A stretch of 64,000 nt of DNA from Chrysomallon squamiferum (GCA_012295275.1 CM022672.1:17215894-17279893), one strand, 5' to 3'; numbered from the stretch's first letter, positions 14,187 to 27,724 are shown. The notes: generated by a model from the sequence alone, not told the origin. Program-made: numbers and translations.

Positions 14187-16068
14187 TCATTGTTGGTAAT
14201 CGTGACCATGTTCCGCGTTCTGTTCATTATATGAACTTAACACTATTTGTTTTTCTTCTCTTTCTTTTACAGTATTTTTGGCAGCTTGTTTTACAGTTGT
14301 CGCCGTTGGTTTTTTATCCTTGTTAGAGTCCTTCGATACTGAAAATTAGATAAAATTAAAAAAAATGAATTAGAAATTATTACATATTGTTAAAATGAAA
14401 GGATTGAATATTTTTTTATTATTATTATTATTAACGAATACTAGATTTTAAATTTTATATCTATAATTTTAGAAATGACCTCAGTCTACATCAGACAGAC
14501 TAAGCTTTCGTATTACAAAGAATTATTGTGGATCTATTAAACAGCATTGGCATGGAAATTGTTCAAAACACCCACTAATGAGACCCATTAAAGTACAAAC
14601 CACAGTCAATTTCCAATACATACCTCAGTCACAATACATAAACTAAAATTCCAGCCAAAAATCTTAATATCTTAATAAAAATTTATTATTTTTATACAAG
14701 AAATAATTCTGCAGCCTACAGAAAAACAAACGTAAACTTACCATTGGAGGGTTTTGAAATTGTCACTGACAAATCACCGCATCCCATTTTTACAACCAGC
14801 CAGTGAGATTTTGGTTTTGCTCCCAAATCAGCTACGTGTTTCTCCCCGCTTTCAGTACCTTCAGCAGCCATCACACTGCCTGTTGGTAAGACACGGATTG
14901 TCACAACATACGGTTCAAAATGCAGAACTCTTGCAACCAAGAATTTAAAAACTGTGTTTTTGGTGTTCATCATCTGTACAGGATGTGTGTCAGTCATTCC
15001 GATGTCCACGAAACCTGAACCATTAGCCGTTAGAGTTACTTTTTCGTTGACTTTCAAAGCTCTGTTTGTATAGCACTGTCCATGAATGTGAAACTGACAT
15101 GCCTGCCAGGAAGCAGTCCTTTTATTATTACTAATAATAATCTGATTGTCAGAAACTCCAAATTCTAACGAACCTCTAGTTTTGATAGCCCATTTATTCT
15201 TGCCTAGTTAATAAAGGAAACAATGTTTATTTTAAAATTTTTAAACTTCATCGCAATCCGTAATATGTTACTGGTTAAGAAATTACATTATGTAGACCTA
15301 ATATCAATAAGGTAAAATATATTAATGTTTAATCTTGAAAACAGAACACATTTAAATAATAAAATCTATACTTTTGTAAACATACACATATATATATATA
15401 TATATATATTTTTTAGACTTTGATATAACCCGTTATTATTTAATATCTTGATATGTCATTTATAAATATATTAAAAAAATTATACATGAATTTGGCCATT
15501 TTATTTTATTTTTTTTTTATTTTTTAATTTTTTTTTTATTATTTATTTATTTATTATTATTATTATTATTATTTTTAAATGCATCTTAGCATTTAATTAT
15601 TAGTTATTAAGTCGATATATATTTTAATCGCCTCTACTTATATATATTGAAAAACATATATATTTAAATCATGCAACAATAAGAAATATCTTAATGTGGA
15701 TAAGGATCATAATCAGAACATTTTCTTTCTTTCTTCTTCTTCTTCCTCCTTTTTAATTTTATTTATTTATTTATTTATTTTGTTTGTTTTGTTTTGTTAT
15801 CGAAACTTTGCGTATATATTCAATATTTTTCCATTGGCTGGGCATAACTTCATTTTAAGTAGGTACAATATACTACTATTACTACTACTACTACTACTAA
15901 TAATAATAATAATAATAACAGTAGTAATAATAATTGTTCTTTATTTTGTATTTGGAGTGATTTGTAATTATTTTAATATACGTCTGTCAAAAGTTAAACA
16001 ATGCAGATAATAAATATTCTTTCTAAAATGTTTATTGGGTAATACTTACTAGAAAAAGCTGAACCCAT
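14187..16068 (-). CDS. Small neuralized-like (NHR-type) domain protein with N-myristoylation-like start
   Basis: Three coding exons on the minus strand, 16068-16050, 15203-14742 and 14338-14187, joined in phase (1 then 1) with consensus donors (GTAAGT twice) and acceptors. They make a 210-residue protein. The N-terminus, MGSAFSS, fits the Gly2/Ser6 pattern for N-myristoylation. Residues of roughly 15-155 look like a compact beta domain. The run HIHGQCYTNRALKVNEKVTL followed by GSGFVDIGMTDTHP recalls the neuralized homology repeat (HG, then RPL..GE, then a G-[FL]-[RV]-[LI]-G-[LM]-T...P strand pair). A Lys-rich, hydrophilic tail (about 160-210) ends at TGA 14189-14187. No RING or SOCS box follows, unlike many neuralized proteins. 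The exon structure is well supported; the NHR call is a by-eye resemblance only, and the function is unknown. Confidence 0.75.
15881..15920. repeat. (ACT)n/(AAT)n compound microsatellite
   Basis: A run of ACT triplets passes into AAT triplets. It lies in intron 1 of the small minus-strand gene. Confidence 0.8.
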
Positions 16069-17137
16069 TGTAAACCTCTTTATAAATGCTTGTTAGACTT
16101 TGTCGTCATATAACACCCTGTAATTATTTTCATAAAGCTGTCATTCAGCTGAAAATAAATACGCTGTCCTTCACATATTATTTTGTTAACAATGCCAGGT
16201 ATTTGTCTTGTATATTAGATAATAATAGTTTACATAAATCTTAATAAACTTAAAAATCACACTACCTTCTTTCATTAATGTTCGATTGCAATGTTATACA
16301 TCTTTTTAACATGGTCTATTTTCCAAGCTGTGTGTATGCATGTATATGTGTGTGTATATATATGCTTATGCTTGTGTTTGGGTATATACTTAGCCGTAAC
16401 ACAGCAATTCACATACAGGAATAATTTTCAAAATGTTCTACTTTTTGAATAACTAATAGGCCTTTATTTTCTAACTTAATTTATTATTATTATTATTAGT
16501 AGTAGTATTAATATTAGCATTATTACTTCAAAGAAGAGAAATAATTATAAAAAAATCACTATTGTTTCTGTAAAGCAAGTATTAAAATGAGGATATATCT
16601 ATTACCTTCATATGATTCAAAGAAGTTTTCTTTTTTAACATTTCACCTATACCGCTGTTCTGATATAGATTACATTTCTGAAACTTTCCTGGCATTTAAT
16701 AACTGTATGACCACTGGAATATCTAGATTCAAACATTTCACACGTTAACAGCATAGAGTCAAAATATAAACGTTATTTCACATCTGTCATTCTTGGACTT
16801 GCTATAGCTTGTTTCTGTACAATCGTATAGTCAGTCAGTCAGCCTAAGACCAACAGGCTGTTTCCTAATATTATAGGTTTGTTATGATAACCAATATCAC
16901 TCACAATAGAAAACTAAGCTTCTGTTTGTCACTAACAGGCGGAGGTCTATACTATAATACTATATTCAATAAACTCATTCAATTCATAGCTATACCACAT
17001 CGGTCTAACGCTTTACTGAACAAATAACGCGTGCAGGTTAAATATAAACAAGTTAAATGGCTTTTATTCACTATTAAAAATAACTTTGTATACAATAAGA
17101 ATACTAAGCCATACTTTCTTTTTATTATTACTATTCT

Positions 17138-17142
<5 letters not shown>

Positions 17143-17201
<59 letters not shown>

Positions 17202-17226
17202 TTTAATTCTAGTATTTATAAGGTTA

Positions 17227-17262
<36 letters not shown>
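17143..17262. repeat. (TA)n followed by (AAT)n microsatellites
   Basis: About 27 TA units (roughly 17143-17196), then some 30 bp later about 12 AAT units (17226-17262). They lie in the spacer upstream of the transporter. Both strands give open frames across it purely because of repeat composition. Confidence 0.9.
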
Positions 17263-17264
<2 letters not shown>

Positions 17265-17454
17265 GCCTGTACGATATAACTGCATTTATTTACAAATATA
17301 ATAAAATAAAATAAAACTGGAGAAACTCAGAAAGCAAAGACAACAGCAACAACCGTTAGTTTTATTCTGATGTTTATCATATTAAAATAGCAAATATACA
17401 CCTGCACACAAACAAATGCGCAATGTTCAATAATCTATTAATTTTTATTTCTAT

Positions 17455-17457
<3 letters not shown>

Positions 17458-17489
<32 letters not shown>
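17458..17489. repeat. (GA)n microsatellite upstream of the transporter
   Basis: About 16 GA units, some 340 bp before the chosen start codon. GA tracts can act as GAGA-type promoter elements, but no role can be shown here. Confidence 0.85.
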
Positions 17490-17491
<2 letters not shown>

Positions 17492-17825
17492 AAATTACAA
17501 TAATGAGATACCAAATGATTTAAAAAATAATTCTATTAGTTAATAATTTAATAAGTCAAAGTCAATGAAATAAAATTTTATATTTCTTCTAATTATTTTT
17601 AGGATTTAATTTTACGAATAAACCCGTAAAATGCCGAATAAAATCTACAACGTGCCACAATACTGTTTGTTGGCTCTTACGTATGTACGCTGCGTTGATT
17701 TGATTATATTTTACTATAGTTTACTATGGACTTGGATCAGTCTATGGATTTTAGTGAGACCTCGATTGCATAGGCTATATTCACAATGTAGATCAAACAA
17801 CTCATATTATAAACACAATAACAAA

Positions 17826-19217
17826 ATGGCATCGGTCGTGGAGAGTGTTCGATTGGTACAGTCAAAATATGAAGGTTCTTCGAGAAGACAAATTTGTGCA
17901 ACATTTTTTGCCTGTGTCGGTGCACTGTCATTTGGATATAGCATCGGTTACAGCTCACCAGCAATACCAAGCATGACCAAAGCGAGAATTTTAGCCGAGA
18001 AAGACGTTGGATGGTTTGCATCCTTGCTAACTATTGGTTTTCTGGCAGGAGGTCCATTTGGAGGGTGGTGCATAGAGAAATTCGGAAGGAAGAAATGTAT
18101 CTTGCTTTCATCATTACCGTATCTGTTTGGATGGTTAGCTATTGCGTATGCCTCAGATTCCTCGTTTCTGTTTCAAGGCAGATTTGCAACAGGATTTGCT
18201 GGCGGAATGGTGACAGTATGTATTCCAATGTATTTGGCTGAGATTTCTTCAAAATCATGGCGTGGCATCTTAGGATCATGTATGCAATTGTCTATCACTA
18301 TTGGAATATTCTGGTCATATATAACAGGTTTAAAAATGGATTGGCGAGGTATGGCATACGTAGCTGTAATTCCTGCAGTTCTGCAGTTAATAACAGTAAC
18401 ATTTTTGCCAGAAACTCCACACTGGCTCTTATCGAAAGGTAAAAAAGCTGAAGCCCTGAAGGCATTGCAGTCTGTACGTGATCCACACATGGATGTACAA
18501 GAGGAGTGCAGAGATATCAATGATAGCATGGAGCACAAAGAAGATTTCTCATGGTATGAATTTCGGAAACCGGAACTGTTACAACCACTTATTATTTCTG
18601 TTGCCATTATGGCATTCCAGCAACTTTCAGGCATCAATGCTGTCATGTTTTACACAGTATCCATCTTTCAAGCTGCAATTCCCAATGATGCCCATGTTGC
18701 AACTGTTGTTATAGGTGGAGTGCAAATTGCAGCAACATTTCTTGCCTGTTTGTTGATGGATAAAGTTGGCAGAAGAAAATTATTGATTGGGGCAGGGATT
18801 GTGATGACAATAACACTTTTGATGTTTGGGCAGTACTACAGACTTTTGGACACTGGAATACTGAGTGGCTCTGTGAAAACCTGGTTTCCAGTGGTTTGTC
18901 TTACTCTCTACATAATTGGTTTTTCTCTGGGTTGGGGACCTATTCCAATGCTTATAATGTCAGAAATTTTTCCATCTCGGGCCAGAGGTGCTGCAGGTGC
19001 CATTGCAATTTTCACAAATGGTTTTGTTTCTTTTATTGTCACAAAAGAATTTATGACATTGCAGCAGATGTTTGGGGCATCCGGCACCTTCAACATTTTT
19101 GGCTTTTTCTGCCTGATTGCTGTGCTGTTTGTCTGGTGGTACCTCCCTGAAACCAAAGGCAAATCACTGGAAGATATTGAACTGTACTTCTTAGGGCGTA
19201 ATATTATTAAGGTTTAA
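17826..19217 (+). CDS. Facilitated trehalose/glucose transporter-like MFS protein (Tret1/GLUT8-like), intronless
   Basis: A 463-residue, 12-helix major facilitator of the sugar-porter family, expected to move hexose or trehalose across a membrane down its gradient. Signature motifs are complete: EKFGRKK (84-90) and DKVGRRK (312-318) in the two inter-helix loops, AEISSKSWRG (138-147), PETPHWLL after TM6 (195-202), QQLSGINAVMFY in TM7 (265-276), GWGPIP in TM10 (369-374), EIFPSRARG (380-388) and PETKGKS after TM12 (441-447). The start is ATGG at 17826 (context AACAAAATGG), because sugar porters begin shortly before TM1. An in-frame ATG at 17631 would add 65 unrelated residues. The single uninterrupted exon contrasts with 16-45 exons in three neighbours and suggests an old retrocopy or intron-poor paralogue. 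Substrate (glucose or trehalose) cannot be read from the sequence. Confidence 0.92.
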   Translation: MASVVESVRLVQSKYEGSSRRQICATFFACVGALSFGYSIGYSSPAIPSMTKARILAEKDVGWFASLLTIGFLAGGPFGGWCIEKFGRKKCILLSSLPYLFGWLAIAYASDSSFLFQGRFATGFAGGMVTVCIPMYLAEISSKSWRGILGSCMQLSITIGIFWSYITGLKMDWRGMAYVAVIPAVLQLITVTFLPETPHWLLSKGKKAEALKALQSVRDPHMDVQEECRDINDSMEHKEDFSWYEFRKPELLQPLIISVAIMAFQQLSGINAVMFYTVSIFQAAIPNDAHVATVVIGGVQIAATFLACLLMDKVGRRKLLIGAGIVMTITLLMFGQYYRLLDTGILSGSVKTWFPVVCLTLYIIGFSLGWGPIPMLIMSEIFPSRARGAAGAIAIFTNGFVSFIVTKEFMTLQQMFGASGTFNIFGFFCLIAVLFVWWYLPETKGKSLEDIELYFLGRNIIKV

Positions 19218-21588
19218 GATAGTTACATAAGAAAGATAGGTGTTATTTCCCTCCAAATTCATAAGTGTTCTTTTCATTAATTACTTTAAAATGATGCTGA
19301 TCTGCATTTACATATTGTGAATTACTCATGTTTTTGATAGATAATGAAATAAAAGAAACACAAACACACATGCACACATAAACATGCACATATTATGTTG
19401 CAAATATATATTGAGCTTTAAGCCTGAACAGAAATTTATAATTTGCTTTTAATTTTTGTGATAAACTGAAACTACTTTCAGTATTTTAGCATTAAAGAAT
19501 GTACATTAGTGCTGTTTTAATGCCCATTACTGTAGTTTGAACTGATTTGGGTTACAAAGTATACAAATGTTATTTTGTTTGTTCATGTTCTCATTTATCA
19601 TAGTATTATTGTTTAGCATTATGTTAATATTTTGTTGTTGTTTATAGTTACTTAAAGATCTGTTTAATGTAATTTATTGGAGTTCAATTTTGGTTTTGTT
19701 TTAAACTTGGTGACAAAACATGGTTGCTAATTAGGGTTTTATGAATATGGTAAATTATCTGGTCCACATTGGTATTTTTTCTCAGCAAATGAGGAAGGAA
19801 CAGTGTGTTGATATAAAATATCTATAGTTACTGGGTGAAAATTTTAAACAAATGGCACTTAGTAATTTCTGTTATCCTCTGAATGTGTCCAATCTTGAAC
19901 AAAATCCAATTATTCCTGATTGTTTTTATTTTTTTATTTGTTGGTATCATAAAACATTTAGAATATATTGGTGCTTTGGGATTGCTTCTTTCTAAGAGGT
20001 AAGGCATAATATTCCTTTAAGATATACCACAGATCAAATCATATGAAAATGTTTGGAGTTTAACCTAAAAATCAATTATCTGTTCTGAGAACATTTAACT
20101 TCATAAAATTAAAAAATAATATGTATTTTTTAATATACATTTTGTTTTTAACAAACAAAACTCAGAATATATAGATACATACACACATGACTGGCATAAA
20201 TGTCAAGTTTTTGAAGAAAAAACAAATATTTTTCTCTATGCATATCATAATTGTGACAATATAATTTTTCACCTCACATTAAACAGTAGTGCAACTTTGC
20301 AGCTGTGCCTTTTTGTCATAAACATTATGGGTCATTGTAAAACAACAGGAAGGCTTCCAATAAGCACCATCTGTTATAATTTACCACTGGTTTTTACTTC
20401 AGAGAGGTATATTATTTGTTTTTATTGATAAAGAAATGTGTGTTAGCTGTACATGAAAAAGCTAGATGATTACAGCTACATAGCTTTGATAGGAGTTGCA
20501 GCTGTTATTTACAAATATGGAATAAGCATCCCTTACGAAACATTTTCAAATCTGAAATCTTTTTTCAATGCCCTTCAGAGATCAGTAGAATCTGGGAACT
20601 TTCTCATGGCTGTATACATGCACAAACTTTCACCAAAAAAAGTTGTTAAAGAACATTTTATGCAATTTGATTATTTCTTTTACTTGATAAAAAACAAAAC
20701 TGTTGACATTCAGTATTAATGTTATTAATTATAATGAATCAACACATCTGCAGAAAAATCTGAATTTTGCAACAGTTGTTTTTCCAGTGGGAATGTTCCT
20801 AATCATAGATATTATGTAAATATGGTAAAATGTATACTCGAGAGATGTATGTGTATATATAAACTTTATTTTTCTGGCAAATAAAATTTTAAAATGGTTA
20901 TGGTATTTTTGTTGTAAATTTTCTTTATTTAATTTTCTTTTTTTAATTTAATAATTTTTGTTGTTGTTATTGTTTATTATTATTTTTTGAATGGCTTTTT
21001 TAGTATTTTTATTGTTCACTTTAACAATAACACCATCTGTGACAATACCATAAACCTACACAAGTGTAATGGCCAGAAACAAGATTTATTGTAATAAAAC
21101 ATTTTTATTTCTGACCTGGTAAGAATAAAATGACTTTGCCATGGTTTAATAATAATTTATTGTGATCTGTTGATAAAGTCTTGATATAAAATATTTTCTG
21201 GAGGAAAAAGCAATTAAGCATTAATTCAAAAACCAAATCCAGTATATCATTATCTAATTATACACATTCATAACTTCACATGATTCAAGCTGCTGTACTC
21301 GGTAAAATATTTTCTTCAGTATACAAGACTGCATGTATGTTACTTTTCTTTTTAGTTTTCAGTCTACAGCATATATAGACTTGCTGTAATAAGATACAGT
21401 ATTTCATATTATTTCTTGATAATAAATAAAAATACTATATCATAACAGAAAAAAACAATAGACACTGGTACACAATTAACATACTGACTTAAAAAATATA
21501 CAGTATAATTACAATAGGAAAAATAAATACGAAGAATGTAAAGAGCACAACCAGTAACTGTTTTTAAAAATGGTGCTTTTATAATCTT
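19218..21588. other. Transporter 3' UTR and convergent spacer
   Basis: AT-rich, with + strand AATAAA at about 19347 and AAATAAA near 20879 as poly(A) candidates. A + strand TTTATT about 100-200 bp below the CFAP206 stop would serve the minus-strand gene. Apart from the 88-codon frame noted separately I see no gene. Confidence 0.5.
20453..20719 (+). CDS. Unrecognised 88-codon open frame, possibly a small gene
   Basis: An open frame with mixed codon use, not microsatellite-derived, encoding one possible membrane stretch (YIALIGVAAVIYKYGISI) and a Lys-rich second half. It lies downstream of the transporter within what is probably its 3' UTR. No family is recognised. In DNA this AT-rich an 88-codon frame by chance is not remarkable, so it is listed only as a candidate. 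Confidence 0.15.
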   Translation: MKKLDDYSYIALIGVAAVIYKYGISIPYETFSNLKSFFNALQRSVESGNFLMAVYMHKLSPKKVVKEHFMQFDYFFYLIKNKTVDIQY

Positions 21589-24500
21589 TTATGTTTGATC
21601 CACATCTATTGTAAGGTCTACTTTGGTCATGTTGGTGGGTACACCCATTCCTCCACCACGTAAACCAGCAAGGAAAACTTGTGGTTTTGGCACATTGCTG
21701 TATGAGTCTTGTTTGGTCTGAGTTTCATTATTTCTGCAAAGTTAAATAAATTAATAAAAGTTATGGTGTGAGTACACTATACCTAAAACAGTCAAAGTTT
21801 CCTAAAATATTATTTATTAACAGTTTCTTAATAAAGATATGAAGTGCATTTTAACAAATATAAAATTATGTAATGAAAATATATGAAAATATTTAAAAAT
21901 AACTACACCAGTGTGGCCATCTTTGAAAATGGCTGCCAAGATGAAATTTCCTTTTCCTTTTTAAGTGATCCACAAAGAGTTTATGAATTTAAATGGTTAC
22001 ATTTGTTACCTGCTTAACTATAATAAATATTTCTATAAAGTTTCTACTTAAAATCAAGTCTTTCAAAAAGACACTGACCACCTGGAGGACACCTTGCCCA
22101 ATTACTCTAAAAACAACAACAACAACAACAACTTACTTGAGTAAATAAACCTGAGAGACATTATCTCTTCTCATGTTACTCAGATTGGTCTGCATTGAAT
22201 GTGTTACTCTTGTTCTCAGATTTGTCTGAAAATAAATGAATGTTTTCCTTTAGTATCAGTTCTTATATTTCTTTTGTTATTGCTGTTGACAGTCAGATGA
22301 AGCTTGTACCCATAAAAAGTAGGTTCCATGAAACCAGACTCCGTTAAATCTGTAAAGTTGTGTTGAAATTAAATCTTCTTGGTATTAGTTCTCTGTCTTA
22401 TTCAAGCAACTTTTAAAAAAGAAGTAAACAACCCTACCAGTTTAATGGCTTTTCTCCTCAGTTCCCATTCATTCCATTCATAAGACTTGACAATGTTGCT
22501 CTCCAGAATGTGAGTGTCTGTCTGACAACCAGTATCACACTTTGTAACAGGCTTTTCTATCATCTTTCCTGTTTCTCGGCCCTGTTGTTACACAAAATAT
22601 ATAAATTAAACCAATATTTCCATCTCTCTTTCATTTCCAGAATCAGTCTTATCTCTTATAATACTGATACTGTAAAATAATAATTTTTAATACAAAATTC
22701 AAAAGTAATTAAATCCCAAACACTATGAAATTTTTGTTTTTAATGACCTTTTGAGGTGAAAGGAAAATATATTGTTATACAGTGATGTTCATGTCATGAT
22801 TTGAAAACACAAACCTGTGAGTATGGAGTTATAGCTGAGAACTGAGTGTGCAGTTCAAGCAGCTGAATCAGCTCAGGACTTTTCTTTGCTCCTTCTGCAG
22901 CAAGCTGGATAAACCTGCATAGAGAAAATGTTGTTCTGATAGAAATGTATAGATATGGGATAATAGTAATTGTATTTATGACACAAAATTGCAGTTGTTT
23001 ACTTAAGTGAGTATTTACAAGAACATTAATACAGTATCAATTCAATTATTAAAATAACTTTTATAAAAAAAAAAAAGTACAAGAAAATAATAAAAACAAC
23101 AAAACAGTTGAAATTATATCAATATATCAAAATAAATAAATGCCCAATGAACAATAAATATATAAAAAATAATCGTGTGACAAATAACAATAACATAAAT
23201 CAAGCATAGATTAAATACAGAAAATATTTATTTCTTTAAATTATAACTGTCAGACTAATAAAAAACCAACCACATTTTAAAAATCATGCTCCCAAAAACT
23301 GTTTATTTTAAAATGTTAAAGGTAACAGGCCAGTTTTTAAGCAGTTTTACAGACAAAAGAATTGAAATACTGAATACTTAAAATAAAACTTACCTTTCAG
23401 GATTCTGAGCAAATTCATATGCTGCTTCTTTGTTTGAAAAAGCATAATGTTTGTCTCGTAATCTCAAAACACCTATATCTGGATTTGAAGGCAGCAACAG
23501 TCGATCATATTTACCTAATGACAGTGCACAATAACCCTGTTTTATCAAAAAAAGAAGTAATAATAATTTATTTTTTGTAACTCAGTTTCTATAGCCTATT
23601 TGTTTTACTAAATATATTTAACAGACTTTGTCTTAATAACATTATAATCCAAATTGATACATTTTATCTAAAATTACAGTACTGAATATGCCTCACAAAT
23701 TTCATCTAAACAGCTTCCATATGACATAAATCTAAACATATAGTATAAAGAAATCTTTTAACAGATTTTCAATAAAAAAAAAAAAAATAAAACAGCTTTG
23801 AGACTTAGTTTGAAAAGTGTATTTGTTTTTGTTAATATCTTTAACAGACTGAGCCCTTAATTTTTCCTTTCTAATATTATTTTTTATTTCACTTTTACTA
23901 AAATGAAGTATACATCAACTTTTGTTTTGTAACTGACAGAATGTACTTACTCTATACTGAAGAGGCAATTTGTGGAAATTTTTTGTAGTTTCAGGAAAAA
24001 GCCAATTAAGTTGATCCAAGTGATATAGTTCTGGTGTCACACGGTTTTCATCACCACTTGTCTTGAAAGAATAAACAGAAACCAATTCAGATTATAAAAT
24101 GATAATAATGATGATTACTAATAATTTAATGAAATTTTGTTCTATAAATTCTTATTTTTTTAAACACATTTACTACTAATAATGAATGACAATAAAATTT
24201 AAAAAATTAATAAAAATATATCTTGTAATCATGTCCTTTGATGTTGTGTAAAGTTAATTTCAACATTTACATGAAACTCATACCTCATTTATTCGTTGTT
24301 CATCTGTTTTAATTTCTTCACCTTCCAAATGTGGAGCAAGAACATCTTCAGTAAACATTTCTTTGTGACCCTGAAGAAAATACATTTTATAAATTATTCA
24401 AATACAGGTAATTAGTCTGAAAAAAGATTATAAAAAGATTGATACCACTTTTTAGTTTTCAGATTCTATTTACTTTAGGATCTAATAAAAACTCTGGGTG

Positions 24501-27500
24501 AATGTGGTGACATATTTAATTATGAACAACATTCTGAAACAATATTTTAAAAAGTATGTTCAGTTTGATTTGCTTCAACTTCAAGTCACAATGTTTGAAA
24601 ACAACATCTTGACTGGTGGCAGAAATATATTTCCTGCAATTCTTGACTTTTTGAGCAACCTTTAATAAAGATTTGAAATATATTTATTTACAGAAATACA
24701 GAAACCCAACAATCATTTAATCCTATAAAACCTTTTACAGGAAGTTCAGTATTATTAAGAGGACATCCAACAATGAAAGTTCACATGATCAGTGAAAAAT
24801 AAATTATTTTGCTCTTAAATTTATTGTGTAATAATACTGGATTATATATTTTTTAAAAGCTCTCTCATACTTACTCTTGTAAATGGTTCTAGACTGGCAA
24901 GAATGTTGCTGAGGACACTGAGCAGAACCATCTCATCTTGAAATCCACTCCACAGTTGTGACAGGTGAATAAACTGAGGCTGAAATGTCAAGGTAAAACA
25001 TAATTATACACTCGATCACTTGTGAAAATGCTAATATAATAATATTAACATAAATATTGTTAACTAGAAGTCATGAAAGCTGATATACATACATAAACCT
25101 GAGCTGTTGGGACAGCTGTCTTGGACTGGACAGTGGCTTGCAGCTGTTCCAGTCTGGTGGCCAGCTGATTCTCCAGTGATTCAACATTCTGAGCACAGCT
25201 GATTACATCATTCTGTAAAGACAAAACAATCTTTTTAATAAGTGAAACAGAGAAATAGGATCCATAGCACTTTGGACAGCTGTTATGTCTCCAGCATTAT
25301 TCCTGGAAACAAATACTGGAAGACAAATCTAAATATGATGTAAGTGAAAACAAATTGCAATGGAGATATAAAACCTTCATGGCACAAGCACTTGAAAGAA
25401 CCAAAAATCTTTTTCTTCTTACAGTTTTAACAAAAGCTATATATATTTTTGTCTATATTTTAAAATGTTTGGGTTTTTTTAAAATTGTAACTGTTTTTTG
25501 TTTTTTTTTAATGTTTTAATGTATTTTGATCTGCAAATATGAACATATAATAATATATTGTAATACTATTTTATAACAGGAAAAGACTGGTAAATGGCAA
25601 AGAAAATTTGTACAAACCAAAATAACTCTAAGAAATGCTTCATGTTGTCTTGAATTTATCAAGGCTTCCCTCAACAGCTGAAGTGAAATTCCTTCAACAG
25701 GATTTCCACGATACATCTTTTCCAAAATTGCTGCAATTAACAATTAAAATAATTGATATAAATATGTACAGAAATTTGATTCAAAATAAGAATAAAATGT
25801 TCTTAATTATAACTGGAGTCTGTTCATTATCTACATTATTTAATTATTAAGATGGTAAATCCTGCTGATTTTTAGAATCTATTTGTTTATTTTTAGTATG
25901 TAAAATTCAAATGATAGTAATATTTACAATGAAATGCTATTTTAATCATCTCTATCATCCTGCAATTATACATTGCTTGTATTATATTTGTACATGACAG
26001 CTGTAAATAAATTAATAAACCAGGGAATATTACAAAATACTGCAATGTATTTTAATATAATATTTGGCTTCAATTATTATTTTCCCATAAGACAGGAAAT
26101 GATACTGCCATTCCATGATCTGTTCTGATCTATTAACAAAAGAGATGTTTTCTTCACTGCTTTCTATAGATATAAAAACATATACTGTGGTCTTTGATTA
26201 AACCAGACATGGATGGGAAATACATCAATGTATATACTTACATTAATCAGTAATGGAATATAATCAAACAACATACAGTTAAATAACTCAACACTTACTG
26301 GTGTACTGATATGCACATTTCAGTGTAGCTTGTATTTCAGTGTCCACACTTTGTGTTGTAGCTGGCACAGCTTCATTTAAAATAGCAGGTACTGAAAAAC
26401 ATTATAACACATTTAAAAACAACACAACAATATTAAATTGATGATAAACTAAAAATTTTAAATTAAACATTACTGATATGAAAATAAAAATTAATGTATT
26501 CATTTTATATTGAGAAAAAATACTTTTGGAACTATTGAAATTTACTGAAAAGGTATAAAATTTCTCAAAATCAAAACATTATTTTACAAAACTGTAAAAA
26601 ATCCAAAATCCAAAAAAGAGTATGTCTTTATATTACTAATAAAACTTGTACTTCTGGAAATGATTTTATTTTCTAGAATTAACTTACAGTCATCAATGCC
26701 TTCTCCACCTTTGCCACATTCCTTGTTGAAGAGTCGTATTCCAGTTACAATCATTGTCAGTTCCAACAGCTGTCTTTCTTTGTCTCGTTTAGTCAGAGAC
26801 ATAAATGTGCCAAGCTCTGTCTGAGGAAACACACTCTGAAGAGCAGCTGAAATTAAAATATGTCATTTATTATTCTTATTCTTATTATTATTATTCTGTA
26901 TTAGATCCAGTACGTAGGTATGCTAGGTATAATCTGGCCTGGAAACCCTCATTATTATGATCCTTATTCTAACAGTTGCTGCAAAAAGTTTTTGTTTTTT
27001 TCAAAGATCATGCAAATAAATTTACTTACATAAATCTACAATGTTAAATATTTGGTAATCTTAAAAATAAAATCAACTACTTTCCATTATCAATAAAAAA
27101 AGAAAGGTTAATAAAATTTTAACATAATCTTGCAGTAATACATATATCAGTCCTTGATAATGGGAATAACAAAGTTTGCATGCCGAGGATAACTGATCAG
27201 GTAATACCTGATATCTGAAACAACAGCTGTGACCACTAAGCTGTAGCTAGTTAAGACAATGGCAACATTAATTTCTTTTCTTCTTCTTTTGACAAGTGTT
27301 AATTTACCTGTAGCTTCTCGGACAACAGCTAGGTCAGTTGGACTACCAAGTCCAGATCGTAACAGGACAGCTGAGACAATTTTTCTGTACAAACTTTCCA
27401 GCTCTTCTCTGGTGCGAGCTCGACCATCAGTGATTTCTCTAATGACTGGCTGAAGACGAGATTCAAGAACTCGTCTGTGTTCCTCCAGAAAATCATCTGT

Positions 27501-27724
27501 AAAAAACAACATGAAAAAAATTTAAAATAAAAAATGAAAGAATTTTTACATTAGAAAACCTATTTCATTTTGTGTTAATTAAGAAGAAATTTATTCAGAA
27601 CATCTGAAATATCACTTAGAATATAATCACAAGACTAAAAAAAATGTTCAGTTGTGAGAAAAACTATTTACAAATAATAAATTATATTAATAATTTTAAA
27701 GAAATTCAGTCTATACCACTGTGT

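Larger units (their letters stand above)
16069..17825. other. Divergent spacer between the NHR-like gene and the transporter, microsatellite-rich
   Basis: Promoters of both flanking genes should lie here but no motif stands out. A possible 5' UTR acceptor (TTTTTAG) ends at 17602. In-frame codons run upstream of the transporter to an ATG at 17631. They carry no transporter homology and the first membrane segment starts well after 17826, so I treat them as 5' UTR. Poly-Leu or poly-Ile frames in this interval are translated microsatellites. Confidence 0.5.

Noticed and set aside
17631-17825. 65-codon in-frame N-terminal extension of the transporter
   Set aside because: No resemblance to sugar porters, whose N-terminus starts shortly before TM1; the ATG at 17826 has the better position.
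18173-18646. 157-codon antisense frame across the transporter
   Set aside because: Shadow of the sense coding sequence; no splice or family support.
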